Made by a program: the position numbers and the translations under genes. A DNA stretch of 64,000 bases from Clostridium acidisoli DSM 12555. Lineage in GTDB: Bacteria; Bacillota; Clostridia; Clostridiales; Clostridiaceae. The notes under the pieces were generated by a model. The model made no database searches, had not been told where the DNA came from, and worked only from the letters and a program-made list of their open reading frames with translations. This document shows, piece by piece, positions 1 through 7,573 of this stretch (its first letter is position 1; each line of letters begins with the position of its first letter). The stretch is taken from assembly GCF_900176305.1 (NCBI RefSeq), contig NZ_FWXH01000003.1, positions 434,001 to 498,000 of the forward strand, read 5' to 3'.

Positions 1-408
1 GAAAGTAAGCTTATAGATAAAGATCATAATGTATTTACTGAAAAAAATGATAATGTTAATGTATTTGTAGATTATAAAATGATAAAACAGGTTTTAAGGA
101 TAATTATTGATAACAGTATAAAATTTACACCTAAAGATGGTGATATTATTATAAATTCTACAGCTTATAAAAATGTATTAGAAATAACTATAAGTGATAC
201 AGGAATAGGCATACCTGAAAATGAAATAGATAAGATATTTAATAGATTTTATACTGTAGATAAATCTAGGTCTAAAGAAAAAGGTGGAAGTGGGCTGGGG
301 CTTCCTATTGCTAAATGGATAGTAGAAATGCATGGTGGAACTATAAAGGTATTTAGTGAAGAAGGAAAAGGAACTAAGACAATTATAAAATTTAAACTTG
401 AAATTTAG
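1..408 (+). CDS. Sensor histidine kinase, C-terminal end (partial)
   Basis: The reading frame is open from base 1, so this is the tail of a gene that begins outside the window. About 135 residues are visible and they form a HATPase_c catalytic domain. The N box reads IIDNSIKFTP, the G1 box DTGIGIP, and the G2 region GGSGLGLPIAKWIVEMHGG. The protein ends soon after the last ATP-lid strand (GTKTIIKFKLEI), as in class I membrane kinases of two-component systems, where this domain phosphorylates a histidine in an upstream HisKA domain. The sensor part, the phospho-acceptor histidine and the partner regulator are not visible, so the signal is unknown. The kinase assignment is secure from the motifs. 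Confidence 0.93.
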   Translation, partial: ESKLIDKDHNVFTEKNDNVNVFVDYKMIKQVLRIIIDNSIKFTPKDGDIIINSTAYKNVLEITISDTGIGIPENEIDKIFNRFYTVDKSRSKEKGGSGLGLPIAKWIVEMHGGTIKVFSEEGKGTKTIIKFKLEI

Positions 409-451
409 AGGCATGTATGATAAACTACAGACAAATAAAATTGAATTCTTA

Positions 452-628
452 CCTAGGGTAGAGGAGCTATAATTATGATTATTTATTCTTAGCTGGCAGG
501 CAATTAGGAATAAGGAAAGGAATTATGGCCGAAGATTACACTTTGGCAAAGGGGTAATCTGGTTTTGTATAAAATATATACAAAATTGTCACTATTGGTT
601 TTATAGTGGAGAGCTACAAGGTGCACGT
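452..628 (+). promoter_or_regulatory. Lysine riboswitch (L box) upstream of dapA
   Basis: The gene-free leader before dapA carries hallmark L-box blocks in order: GGTAGAGGAGC near 458, GGAAAGG near 515, GCCGAAG near 528, GGGGTAATCTGGT near 551, ACTATTGGTTTTAT near 591 and GGAGAGCTACAAGGTGC near 608. They form the multi-helix junction that binds lysine. A strong terminator follows at once, so lysine binding should stop transcription before dapA. The class is known; the assignment rests on the conserved blocks, the terminator and the biosynthetic target. The exact ends are approximate. Confidence 0.9.
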
Positions 629-653
629 GCATTGTTAATATTGAATTTCTGAT

Positions 654-692
654 AATAACAGCAAAGGTGTTCCTTTGCTGTTATTTTTTTAT
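654..692 (+). terminator. Riboswitch expression-platform terminator
   Basis: A 14-bp perfect stem (arms 654-667 and 672-685, loop TGTT) is followed by a T run. It lies between the lysine aptamer and dapA and is the likely OFF-state attenuator. Confidence 0.9.
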
Positions 693-732
693 ACTAATAA
701 TTGCCCTTTGGTAAGAGGAAGGCTGGGATAAT

Positions 733-1593
733 ATGAAAATTAAAGGTGTTTTGGTACCACTTATCACTCCATTTTTGGATGGGAAGGTTGATTTTGAATC
801 CTACAAAAATATGATTAAACATTATTCAGACAAAGGAGTAGCAGGATTTATTCCATTAGCAACAACTGGTGAAACACCAACTTTATCTGATTATGAATAT
901 GAAAGTTTGCTCCATAAAACTATTGAGTATAATGAAAAAAAATTACCTGTATATATAGGGTTTGGCGGAAATAACACTGAGAAGATGGCTAGGGAGATAA
1001 ACAAGTTTGAAAAATACAATATTCAAGGACTTTTATCTGTATGCCCATACTATAACAGACCAGACCAAAGAGGTATATATGCCCATTTTAAAAGACTTTC
1101 AGAAGCTACACCTCTTGATATAATCTTGTACAATATACCATATAGAACTGGTAGAAATATTGAAAATGATACTGTAAGAAAATTAGCAGAACTTAAAAAC
1201 ATAGTTGGAATAAAAGATGCCTGTGGTGATTTTAGTCAAAGTACGGAATTACTATTAAATCGTCCAAAGGACTTTTCAATATTAACAGGAGAAGATGCAT
1301 TTTTTTACAACACTTTAGCTCTTGGCGGCGATGGTGGAATTATGGCATCAGCGCATCTTAATACAGAAAAATTTATTGAAGTATATAATAAGATGAAAAA
1401 CAATGATCACATTGGAGCTTTTGAAATTTGGAAGGAAATATCAAATGTTATACCTTTATTATTTGAAGAACCTAATCCAGCTCCTATCAAATACTGTTTA
1501 TATAAATTGGGATTAATAAAATCTCAAGAGGTAAGACTACCATTAGTTGAAATATCAAAGACTTTGGCAGACAAACTTAATAAAAATTTATAA
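733..1593 (+). CDS. dapA: 4-hydroxy-tetrahydrodipicolinate synthase
   Basis: DapA condenses pyruvate with aspartate semialdehyde, the first committed step of the lysine/diaminopimelate branch, in the cytosol. The 286-residue length is normal for the family. Visible signatures are the TTGET pyruvate-binding loop (residues 44-48), the catalytic tyrosine in YNIPYRTG (Tyr133) and the Schiff-base lysine in GIKDACGD (Lys161). The start follows a GAGGAAGG-type ribosome site. The gene stands alone behind a lysine riboswitch and ahead of its own terminator, so it is a single-gene unit controlled by lysine. The related N-acetylneuraminate lyase family is excluded in practice by the riboswitch. Confidence 0.95.
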   Translation: MKIKGVLVPLITPFLDGKVDFESYKNMIKHYSDKGVAGFIPLATTGETPTLSDYEYESLLHKTIEYNEKKLPVYIGFGGNNTEKMAREINKFEKYNIQGLLSVCPYYNRPDQRGIYAHFKRLSEATPLDIILYNIPYRTGRNIENDTVRKLAELKNIVGIKDACGDFSQSTELLLNRPKDFSILTGEDAFFYNTLALGGDGGIMASAHLNTEKFIEVYNKMKNNDHIGAFEIWKEISNVIPLLFEEPNPAPIKYCLYKLGLIKSQEVRLPLVEISKTLADKLNKNL

Positions 1594-1602
1594 TAATACC
1601 TT

Positions 1603-1650
1603 AAAATCCATACCATATATGATAAAATATTGGTATGGATTTTTATTAAT
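1603..1650 (+). terminator. Rho-independent terminator of dapA
   Basis: Arms AAAATCCATACCA (1603-1615) and TGGTATGGATTTTT (1631-1644) pair perfectly and end in a T-rich tail. An upstream ATG at 1630 lies inside this hairpin, which argues against it as the start of the next gene. Confidence 0.85.
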
Positions 1651-1668
1651 AATTTGAAGGTGATTGAA

Positions 1669-2274
1669 ATGGAAAATAAAATAAAAAAAGTTAGAACTTT
1701 GGCAGAGACAAAATTTTTAAGTCTTTATGATGTGGAATATAAAAATAAAATGGGAAAAATAAAAAATTGGACGGTAGCTTCAAGAAAAGATTTTGAAACA
1801 CTTAAGGGACAATATCTAGAAGGTAAGGAAGAAAAAATAGATGCAGCAATTATAGCAGCATTACATGTGGATACAAAAAAAATTGTATGTGTACGCCAAT
1901 TTAGGGTACCTTTAAATGATTATGTGTATGAACTTCCTGCTGGTCTCATAGATGGAGATGAAAAATTTGACGTTGCAGCTAAAAGAGAGCTTAAGGAAGA
2001 GACAGGGCTTGATCTTTTAAAGATAAATCATGAAAAAACTAAAAAAGGTGTATATGCTTCTGCTGGAATGACAGACGAATCTGCAGCCATAGTATTTTGC
2101 ACTTGTAGTGGATGTATATCAAAGGAAAATTTAGAAGAAGATGAAGACATAGAGGTTGTAATGTTATCAAAAGATGAAGTAAAAGAATTATTAAAAAAAG
2201 ATGTTAAAATGGATATGCGAGCATTTATAATGCTTCAGGCATTTGTAGAACTTGGAGAAAAATTATTTGATTAG
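1669..2274 (+). CDS. Nudix hydrolase, ADP-ribose pyrophosphatase-like
   Basis: A 201-residue protein with a complete Nudix box at residues 92-114, matching GX5EX7REUXEEXGU (GLIDGDE...RELKEETGL). Such enzymes hydrolyse nucleoside diphosphates linked to another moiety, with Mg2+ bound by the box glutamates. An N-terminal beta-rich segment ending in VRQFRVPLNDYVYELPAG is typical of ADP-ribose pyrophosphatases (NudF type), so ADP-ribose is the best substrate guess. The start at 1669 is chosen because AAGGTGA sits just before it; an in-frame ATG at 1630 lies within the dapA terminator. The ATPase gene follows almost directly. Confidence 0.88.
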   Translation: MENKIKKVRTLAETKFLSLYDVEYKNKMGKIKNWTVASRKDFETLKGQYLEGKEEKIDAAIIAALHVDTKKIVCVRQFRVPLNDYVYELPAGLIDGDEKFDVAAKRELKEETGLDLLKINHEKTKKGVYASAGMTDESAAIVFCTCSGCISKENLEEDEDIEVVMLSKDEVKELLKKDVKMDMRAFIMLQAFVELGEKLFD

Positions 2275-2292
2275 TAAATGGGAGTTGTTTGT

Positions 2293-3042
2293 ATGTATTT
2301 GGAACAATGTAATCAATATTTACGAAGTGTAGAACTTAAAAAAGAAAAAATAGGATCTTTTTCAAGATACCCTTTTTCTTTACCAGCAATAAAGAGTCTA
2401 TCAAAGCTACATTTTCATCCAAAAGTAACCTTTATTGTTGGTGAAAATGGTTCAGGTAAATCAACTATTTTAGAGGCAATTGCCATTGCCTATGGATTTA
2501 ATCCAGAGGGAGGATCTATTAATTTTGATTTCTCTTCAAAGGACACACACTCACAATTACATGAATATATTAAGCTAATCAAAGGCATAAAAAAGCCAAA
2601 GGATACATTTTTTTTGAGAGCTGAAAGTTTTTATAACTTTGCAACCAATGTAGATGAACTTGATAAAATAGTACCAGGGCTTTTTTCTTCATATGGTGGT
2701 ACATCTTTACATAACAAATCTCATGGAGAATCATTTTTCGCGGTATTTATGAATAGATTTTTAGGAAGTGGTTTGTATATACTTGATGAGCCAGAGGCTG
2801 CATTATCACCAGCAAGACAAATGTCAATGTTATCAAGAATGCATCAGCTGACTTCTGATAATTCACAATTTATTATTGCTACTCATTCACCGATAATAAT
2901 GGCTTATCCAGATGCTAAAATATATGAGATTAAAGAGGACATTAGAGAAGTTTCTTATGAGGAGACGGACAATTATCAAATTATGAAACATTTTATAAAT
3001 AATACAGATAGCATGCTTCGTATACTCCTAAAGGATAACTAG
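2293..3042 (+). CDS. AAA/ABC-class ATPase (SMC/RecF-like), soluble
   Basis: A 249-residue stand-alone ATPase with Walker A GENGSGKST (residues 50-58), an ABC-like signature SHGES (143-147), Walker B LYILDEP (161-167) and an ATHSP switch histidine (His198). It has no membrane segments and no transporter partner. It resembles the small AAA_23/AAA_21 ATPases common in Firmicutes, whose role is mostly unknown. The start at 2293 is preferred because GGGAG lies 8 bases upstream; ATG 2278 would place that ribosome site inside the gene. It follows the Nudix gene closely and is probably cotranscribed with it. Confidence 0.8.
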   Translation: MYLEQCNQYLRSVELKKEKIGSFSRYPFSLPAIKSLSKLHFHPKVTFIVGENGSGKSTILEAIAIAYGFNPEGGSINFDFSSKDTHSQLHEYIKLIKGIKKPKDTFFLRAESFYNFATNVDELDKIVPGLFSSYGGTSLHNKSHGESFFAVFMNRFLGSGLYILDEPEAALSPARQMSMLSRMHQLTSDNSQFIIATHSPIIMAYPDAKIYEIKEDIREVSYEETDNYQIMKHFINNTDSMLRILLKDN

Positions 3043-3054
3043 CGAAAAGAGTAA

Positions 3055-3672
3055 TTACTTAGTTGATGAAACATAAATATTATCTTTTATGTAAAATCTC
3101 CAAAGAAAATCTTTATATTCTTCTGCATAATCAATTCCGATTCTTTTAGAAGAAACAATCTGAAAATCATTATAATTATGATCATCTATATAGAAAATCT
3201 TACTGACACACATATCTTCTTTATTTAAATTTTTATCTATATTAAATGCATTGCAGAGTTTCCCAGGTCCATTTGTTAAGTTTTTTATTTGTTTATTTGT
3301 TATCATATTGTAAGAAATCTTAAATCTATTAAATGACATTGTATCAAAGCCTTCTAAGGGTTCTAATGCTCTTATCAAAACAGCCTGAGGAACGCCTTCT
3401 TCACGAGTAACAACATTAAAACAATAATACATTCCATAAATGAGATAAATATAGGATACTCCTGGCTTGCCGTACATTACTTCTACTCTCGGCGTCTTTT
3501 TTCCACCATAAGAGTGAGCAGCCTTATCTTCAATTCCTAAATAAGCTTCGGTTTCAACTATTTTAGCAGAAAGTTTTTTGCCGTTAATTTCATGAACTAG
3601 GACTTTTCCTAAAAGTTCTTTAGCAACTGTAATAGTGTCTCTTTCAAAAAAATCTCGTGTTAACTTTTTCAT
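3055..3672 (-). CDS. 3-methyladenine DNA glycosylase (AAG/MPG family)
   Basis: This 205-residue protein is a base-excision repair enzyme that removes alkylated purines. The family core is clear: IVETEAYLG (Glu40 as the general base position), AAHSYGGKKTPR, MYGKPGVSYIYLIYGMYYC and VLIRALEPLEG, followed by the LTNGPGKLCNAF segment that lines the active site. Length and motif order match the mammalian-type AAG fold found in Bacillus and Clostridium. It is convergent with the ATPase gene and sits alone. A GGAGGCAGCATTA-type leader precedes the ATG at 3672. Confidence 0.93.
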   Translation of the reverse strand: MKKLTRDFFERDTITVAKELLGKVLVHEINGKKLSAKIVETEAYLGIEDKAAHSYGGKKTPRVEVMYGKPGVSYIYLIYGMYYCFNVVTREEGVPQAVLIRALEPLEGFDTMSFNRFKISYNMITNKQIKNLTNGPGKLCNAFNIDKNLNKEDMCVSKIFYIDDHNYNDFQIVSSKRIGIDYAEEYKDFLWRFYIKDNIYVSSTK

Positions 3673-3818
3673 TAATGCTGCCTCCTACATTGAAGAATAT
3701 ACTGATATTATATATTTGTATTATTAACTTTACAACTAATTATATAAGGGCATTTATATTTTTTGTAGTTTGAATTATAATTTATTGGAGGAATAACATT
3801 TATATTTGTAATATAAAG

Positions 3819-4355
3819 AAATTGCGAAGCAACTGGTTAAAGATTTTTACTCTACTACGTGAGTAAAAAGGTGAAAGATTGCCAGAGTGGCAAGATTAAA
3901 GAATTAACGGTAATGCCGTTAATGGTGAGAGAATTTGCTTTAAGCAAAAGGGTTAGGATGATTTTTCTACGCTATGCTGCGAAAAATCTTTGAACTTAAA
4001 TTTATAAATCTAAAGTATTTTATACTTCATTTTTTTGACCGAATGTCTTTATTGTTGGTTCATAAATATTTGTTACAATATTAACCATAATATGAACACC
4101 AAAGGCTACGCCTAAAAACAAAACCTACGGTTAAAACATATTGTAGAGTTTTCTCTAAATATTAAGACATATAAATTTAAATTCATTATTTTTCTGACGT
4201 AGAAAGAAAAATTTCCTTTACCTGTTGCATAAGTAACTTCTCTCACCTTTGACGGCTTTAGCCTCGTCAATTCTTCCATCTAGCCGAAGGCTTTCTTTAA
4301 TTTTTTTATCTAGCTTTAGCTATGATAAAATTCTTTAGTCTTTGCTTCGCAATTT
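3819..4355. repeat. Palindromic hairpin-array element, non-coding
   Basis: This gene-free stretch is an imperfect inverted repeat about 537 bp long. The outer ends AAATTGCGAAGCAA (3819-3832) and TTGCTTCGCAATTT (4342-4355) are exact inverses. Each half is a string of six short hairpins: left at 3822-3832, 3844-3869, 3879-3893, 3903-3923, 3934-3948 and 3960-3988; right (minus strand) at about 4342-4352, 4304-4330, 4282-4292, 4251-4268, 4224-4237 and 4188-4212. Stem sequences differ between the halves while pairing and linkers such as TAAAGAATT and GGTGAGAGAA persist. This looks like selection for structure. The middle holds a decayed peptide. No family is recognised. Confidence 0.7.
4020..4158 (-). 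pseudogene. Remnant of a small membrane peptide inside the hairpin array
   Basis: On the minus strand a short frame ends at 4020 and encodes VLFLGVAFGVHIMVNI then YEPTIKTFGQKNEV. A second frame just upstream gives LEKTLQYVLTVGFV, so one frameshift would join them into a hydrophobic peptide of about 45 residues. There is no start codon or ribosome site, and stops break the frame. It may be the relic of the gene that the flanking inverted repeats once carried. This is inference; chance coding is possible. Confidence 0.3.
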
Positions 4356-4422
4356 ATAACTACTATGATCAAATTTTAATTAAGCGGCAAATTATAGCTT
4401 AATGAAGAAAGGAGAAAATTGT

Positions 4423-5397
4423 ATGACACCAAAAAAATTAAAAAAAGGTGATGAAATTAGAATAATAGCACCAGCACGAAGTCTAGCACTTATAAATAAT
4501 GAAACAAGAACAATAGCAAATAATTATTTTAAAAAAATAGGGCTAAAAATTAGCTTTTCAAAAAACTGTGAGATTATAGATGGATTTTCATCCTCCTCCA
4601 TAGATGAAAGAATAAGTGACTTACATGAAGCTTTTTCAGACAGAAATGTGAAAGGGATACTAACGGTAATTGGGGGGCATAATTCTAATCAATTGTTAAA
4701 ATACATAGATTACGATTTAATTAAGAAAAACCCCAAAATAGTATGTGGATTTTCTGATATAACAGCTTTAGCAAATGCAATTTACGCAAAGACTGGGCTT
4801 GTTACATATTCAGGACCACATTATTCAACCTTTGGTATGAAAAAAGGTATTGAGTACACATCAGAATATTTTAAAAAATGTCTGTTTGAAAATGAAGACA
4901 TAAAACTTAATGCCTCACTAAAGTGGAGTGATGATCAATGGTTTTTAAATCAGGAAAATAGAGTTTTTCATGACAATACTGGATATAAAATAATAAATAA
5001 AGGAAGAGCCAAAGGAAAAATAATTGGAGGTAATCTTTGTACATTGAATTTACTACAAGGTACAGAATTTATGCCAGATTTAACTGATAGTATATTGTTT
5101 ATAGAAGATGATGAACTAACATTTAAAGAAAACTTTGATAGAGATTTGCAATCGCTTATACAGCAACCAAATTTTAATAAAGTAAGAGCTGTTATAATAG
5201 GGAGATTCCAGATTGCCTCAGAAATAAGTGAAGGTGATTTGTTTAAAATAATAAAGTCAAAAAGTGAATTAGAAAAGCTTCCTGTAGTATATAATGTAGA
5301 CTTTGGACATACTACGCCACATATAACTTTTCCAATTGGAGGGTTTGCTGAAGTTTGTGCAGAAGATGAAGTTACAATAAATATAAAAGAACATTAA
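4423..5397 (+). CDS. S66-family LD-carboxypeptidase (MccF-like)
   Basis: A 324-residue cytosolic serine peptidase of family S66. This family includes murein-recycling LD-carboxypeptidases and MccF, which gives immunity to peptide-nucleotide microcins. The nucleophile elbow reads CGFSDITAL (Ser111), the acid lies in LFIEDDE and the histidine in DFGHTTPHITFPIGG. The N-terminal LKKGDEIRIIAPARS is typical of the family. The start at 4423 follows AAAGGAG with a 9-base spacer; an in-frame ATG at 4402 precedes that site and is rejected. Its stop codon lies inside a strong terminator. The convergent neighbour is a tiny repeat peptide gene, so a murein or a peptide-detoxifying role is possible. Confidence 0.88.
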   Translation: MTPKKLKKGDEIRIIAPARSLALINNETRTIANNYFKKIGLKISFSKNCEIIDGFSSSSIDERISDLHEAFSDRNVKGILTVIGGHNSNQLLKYIDYDLIKKNPKIVCGFSDITALANAIYAKTGLVTYSGPHYSTFGMKKGIEYTSEYFKKCLFENEDIKLNASLKWSDDQWFLNQENRVFHDNTGYKIINKGRAKGKIIGGNLCTLNLLQGTEFMPDLTDSILFIEDDELTFKENFDRDLQSLIQQPNFNKVRAVIIGRFQIASEISEGDLFKIIKSKSELEKLPVVYNVDFGHTTPHITFPIGGFAEVCAEDEVTINIKEH

Positions 5398-5424
5398 GCC
5401 TATGCTTAATGTTCTTTTATATTT
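5381..5424 (+). terminator. Bidirectional terminator after the S66 peptidase gene
   Basis: A near-perfect palindrome (ATATAAAAGAACATTAAGC, short loop, then its inverse) covers the S66 stop codon and ends in T-rich sequence on both strands. It can also terminate the convergent small gene. Confidence 0.85.
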
Positions 5425-5457
5425 ATTGCTGGAGAGTTTCTATATCTTATTTTTTAA

Positions 5458-5637
5458 TTAAACTCTAGCTTCGAAGTAGTGATCTCCACCATTTGTTTTA
5501 GTAGCGCTTGAAATAACATCTGGTTTTTGTACACTTTGAGTTTTAGTAGCACTTGATACCACATCTGCTCTTTGCAATTGTTTAGCATTAGTAACATTAT
5601 TTGAGTATGTTGAATTAAAAATTCCTGATATATTCAT
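5458..5637 (-). CDS. 59-residue peptide with an internal tandem repeat, unknown function
   Basis: A short gene with a strong ribosome site (AAAGGAGG, 8 bases before the ATG at 5637). The protein begins MNISGIFNSTYSNN and then carries two copies of a nine-residue unit, DVVSSATKT and DVISSATKT, spaced by QSVQKP. It ends NGGDHYFEARV. There is no clear signal peptide, membrane segment or double-glycine leader. It is convergent with the S66 (MccF-like) peptidase across a shared terminator. The name of any family is not recognised. The repeat, ribosome site and clean frame argue for a real gene. A secreted or modified peptide is only a guess. Confidence 0.65.
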   Translation of the reverse strand: MNISGIFNSTYSNNVTNAKQLQRADVVSSATKTQSVQKPDVISSATKTNGGDHYFEARV

Positions 5638-5868
5638 TTATAACTTCCTCCTTTCTCAATTAAAAATTCAAGTTGAGTAAAATCAATATAAAAACTCTCC
5701 ATCTCTGATACTATAAAATATAAAGCTTAAAATTTACTGAGAAAAATCCATAGAAAAATAAATATATTCTAACAATATTTCATTTATATATAATTATTTC
5801 ACTAAAATACACAAAAAGTTGGCGTTATGATGTATAATGTTCATAAATATAAAATTAGGAGCAAAATA

Positions 5869-6423
5869 ATGAATATAGGAATGAAGATTAAAAAATTGAG
5901 AGCTGAGAAAGGAATTACTTTAAAAGAATTAAGTGAGAAAAGTAATCTATCTATTGGATTTTTGTCTCAATTAGAAAGAGGACTTACAACAATAGCTGTT
6001 GATTCACTAGAAAAATTAGCTGAAATTTTAGAAGTGCATTTAACATATTTTTTTGATTACCCACATAAAAGAAAAGATAGAATTTTGAGAAGTTATGAGC
6101 AAGAAATACTAGATGTAGAAGAAGGTGGGTTTATAAAATATAGTTTAAGTACGAATTTAGAAGATAAACAACTTGTTCCAAGACTCATAGAAATTCTTCC
6201 GCAAAAAAAGGAAGAGGAGATAATATCATATAAGCATGATGGTGAGGAATTTGTTTATGTATTAGAAGGCATATTAACTATTTATTTAGAAAGTGAAAGG
6301 TACGAGCTTTATCCTGGAGACAGTGTTCATATGGATTCAGAGATTATACATAATTGGGCTAATTATACTAATAAAAAGGTTAGATTATTAGCTGTTAACA
6401 CGCCAAATCATATATATAAATAA
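5869..6423 (+). CDS. XRE-family regulator with C-terminal cupin domain
   Basis: A 184-residue DNA-binding regulator. Residues about 3-60 form a helix-turn-helix (IKKLRAEKGITLKELSEKS then IGFLSQLERG). Residues about 110-180 form a small-molecule-binding cupin (HDGEEFVYVLEG, LYPGDSVHMDSEIIHNW). Proteins of this build usually control adjacent transport or catabolic genes in response to a ligand. The start at 5869 follows TTAGGAG; the ATG at 5827 lacks a ribosome site and would add an unstructured tail. It is first in line with the permease and aminopeptidase genes and likely controls them. Confidence 0.9.
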   Translation: MNIGMKIKKLRAEKGITLKELSEKSNLSIGFLSQLERGLTTIAVDSLEKLAEILEVHLTYFFDYPHKRKDRILRSYEQEILDVEEGGFIKYSLSTNLEDKQLVPRLIEILPQKKEEEIISYKHDGEEFVYVLEGILTIYLESERYELYPGDSVHMDSEIIHNWANYTNKKVRLLAVNTPNHIYK

Positions 6424-6451
6424 TGTTATACATAGTTATAAGAAGGAGAAA

Positions 6452-7573
6452 ATGAACGTGGATAAATTAATATTGTATCTAATTGCCTCTTTTTTTATAA
6501 TTGGAGCAATTGATTATACATTTGGATGCCCTTTAAAACTTGGAGGTAAGTTTGAGGAAGGAATAAAAACCATGGGAGCCTTGGGCCTTGGTATGATAGG
6601 AATATATTCTTTAGCTCCAATATTTTCAAAGCTTTTAGCCACTGCAATTGTGCCTATATGTAGAATATTTCATTTTGATCCTTCTATAGTTCCAGCAACT
6701 TTTTTAGCTATAGATATGGGAGGCTATCAAATGGCTACGAAGCTTGCTTTAACTAAGGAAATGGGCATGTTTTCAGGAGTTATTATTGCATCAACACTAG
6801 GCGCAACTATTAGTTTTTCAATACCAATTGCTATAGGGATGATTCACGTAGAAGATGAGGAGTATTTTTCTAAAGGAGTTATGATTGGAATTGCAACTAT
6901 ACCAATAGGATGTCTTCTTGGAGGTTTATGGCAAAAGATAAATTTTAACGTATTAATATGGAATCTTATGCCTATATTTATTTTTTCCATTGTTTTAGGA
7001 GTAGGCTTGTTAAAAGCACATAAATTTTTAATTAAAGGCTTTAATGTATTTGGAAAATTAATAATTGGTATAAGTGTTGTTGGATTAATGCTACAAGGAA
7101 TTGAGGTTATATTAGGGGTAAAACTTGTTTCAGGGTTAGCACCACTTTCTGAAGCTACATTTATAGTAGGAAAGATAGCTTTTGTGCTTGGTGGAGCTTA
7201 CCCTATGATTGAAATTATAAATCGTATTTTTAAAAGAAGTTTTGATAAAATAGGTGACAGATTTGGAATTAACGCTGTTTCGGTAGGTGGAATATTAGGA
7301 AATCTAGCTAGCAATTTATTAATATTTGGAACTTACAAAGAAATGAACCCTAAAGGTAAGATGATTTGTACTGCTTTTGGAGTAAGTGGAGCTTTTGTGT
7401 TTGGTGGTCAATTTGGTTTCGTGTCAGGAATAGCACCTAAGATGCTAGGATCATTTATTATTGCAAAGCTCATATCTGGAGTGATAAGTATTGTATTAGC
7501 TGCATGGATGTATGAACATGAAGCTAAACAACATAGAATTGAAGAAAATGGAGGCATAACTTATGAAAGTTAA
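6452..7573 (+). CDS. EutH-like permease
   Basis: A 373-residue polytopic membrane protein matching the ethanolamine permease family EutH in length and motifs (GCPLKLGGKFEEGIKTMGAL, AIDMGGYQMATKLA, GGAYPMIEIINRI, GAFVFGGQFGFVSGI). EutH normally brings ethanolamine into the cell and sits in a eut operon. Here no eut genes are present; the partners are a cupin regulator and aminopeptidase P, so the substrate may differ, for example an amine or a peptide-derived product. AAGGAG lies just upstream; ATG 6452 is used, although GTG 6458 has better spacing. It overlaps the next gene by 11 bases. Confidence 0.88.
   Translation: MNVDKLILYLIASFFIIGAIDYTFGCPLKLGGKFEEGIKTMGALGLGMIGIYSLAPIFSKLLATAIVPICRIFHFDPSIVPATFLAIDMGGYQMATKLALTKEMGMFSGVIIASTLGATISFSIPIAIGMIHVEDEEYFSKGVMIGIATIPIGCLLGGLWQKINFNVLIWNLMPIFIFSIVLGVGLLKAHKFLIKGFNVFGKLIIGISVVGLMLQGIEVILGVKLVSGLAPLSEATFIVGKIAFVLGGAYPMIEIINRIFKRSFDKIGDRFGINAVSVGGILGNLASNLLIFGTYKEMNPKGKMICTAFGVSGAFVFGGQFGFVSGIAPKMLGSFIIAKLISGVISIVLAAWMYEHEAKQHRIEENGGITYES

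Noticed and set aside
1630-1668. Upstream ATG for the Nudix hydrolase
   Set aside because: It lies in the 3' arm of the dapA terminator and lacks a ribosome site; ATG 1669 has AAGGTGA.
3819-4355. CRISPR-like appearance of regularly spaced hairpins
   Set aside because: The hairpins are not identical repeats, spacers are not constant, and the two halves are inverted. No cas genes lie in the window.
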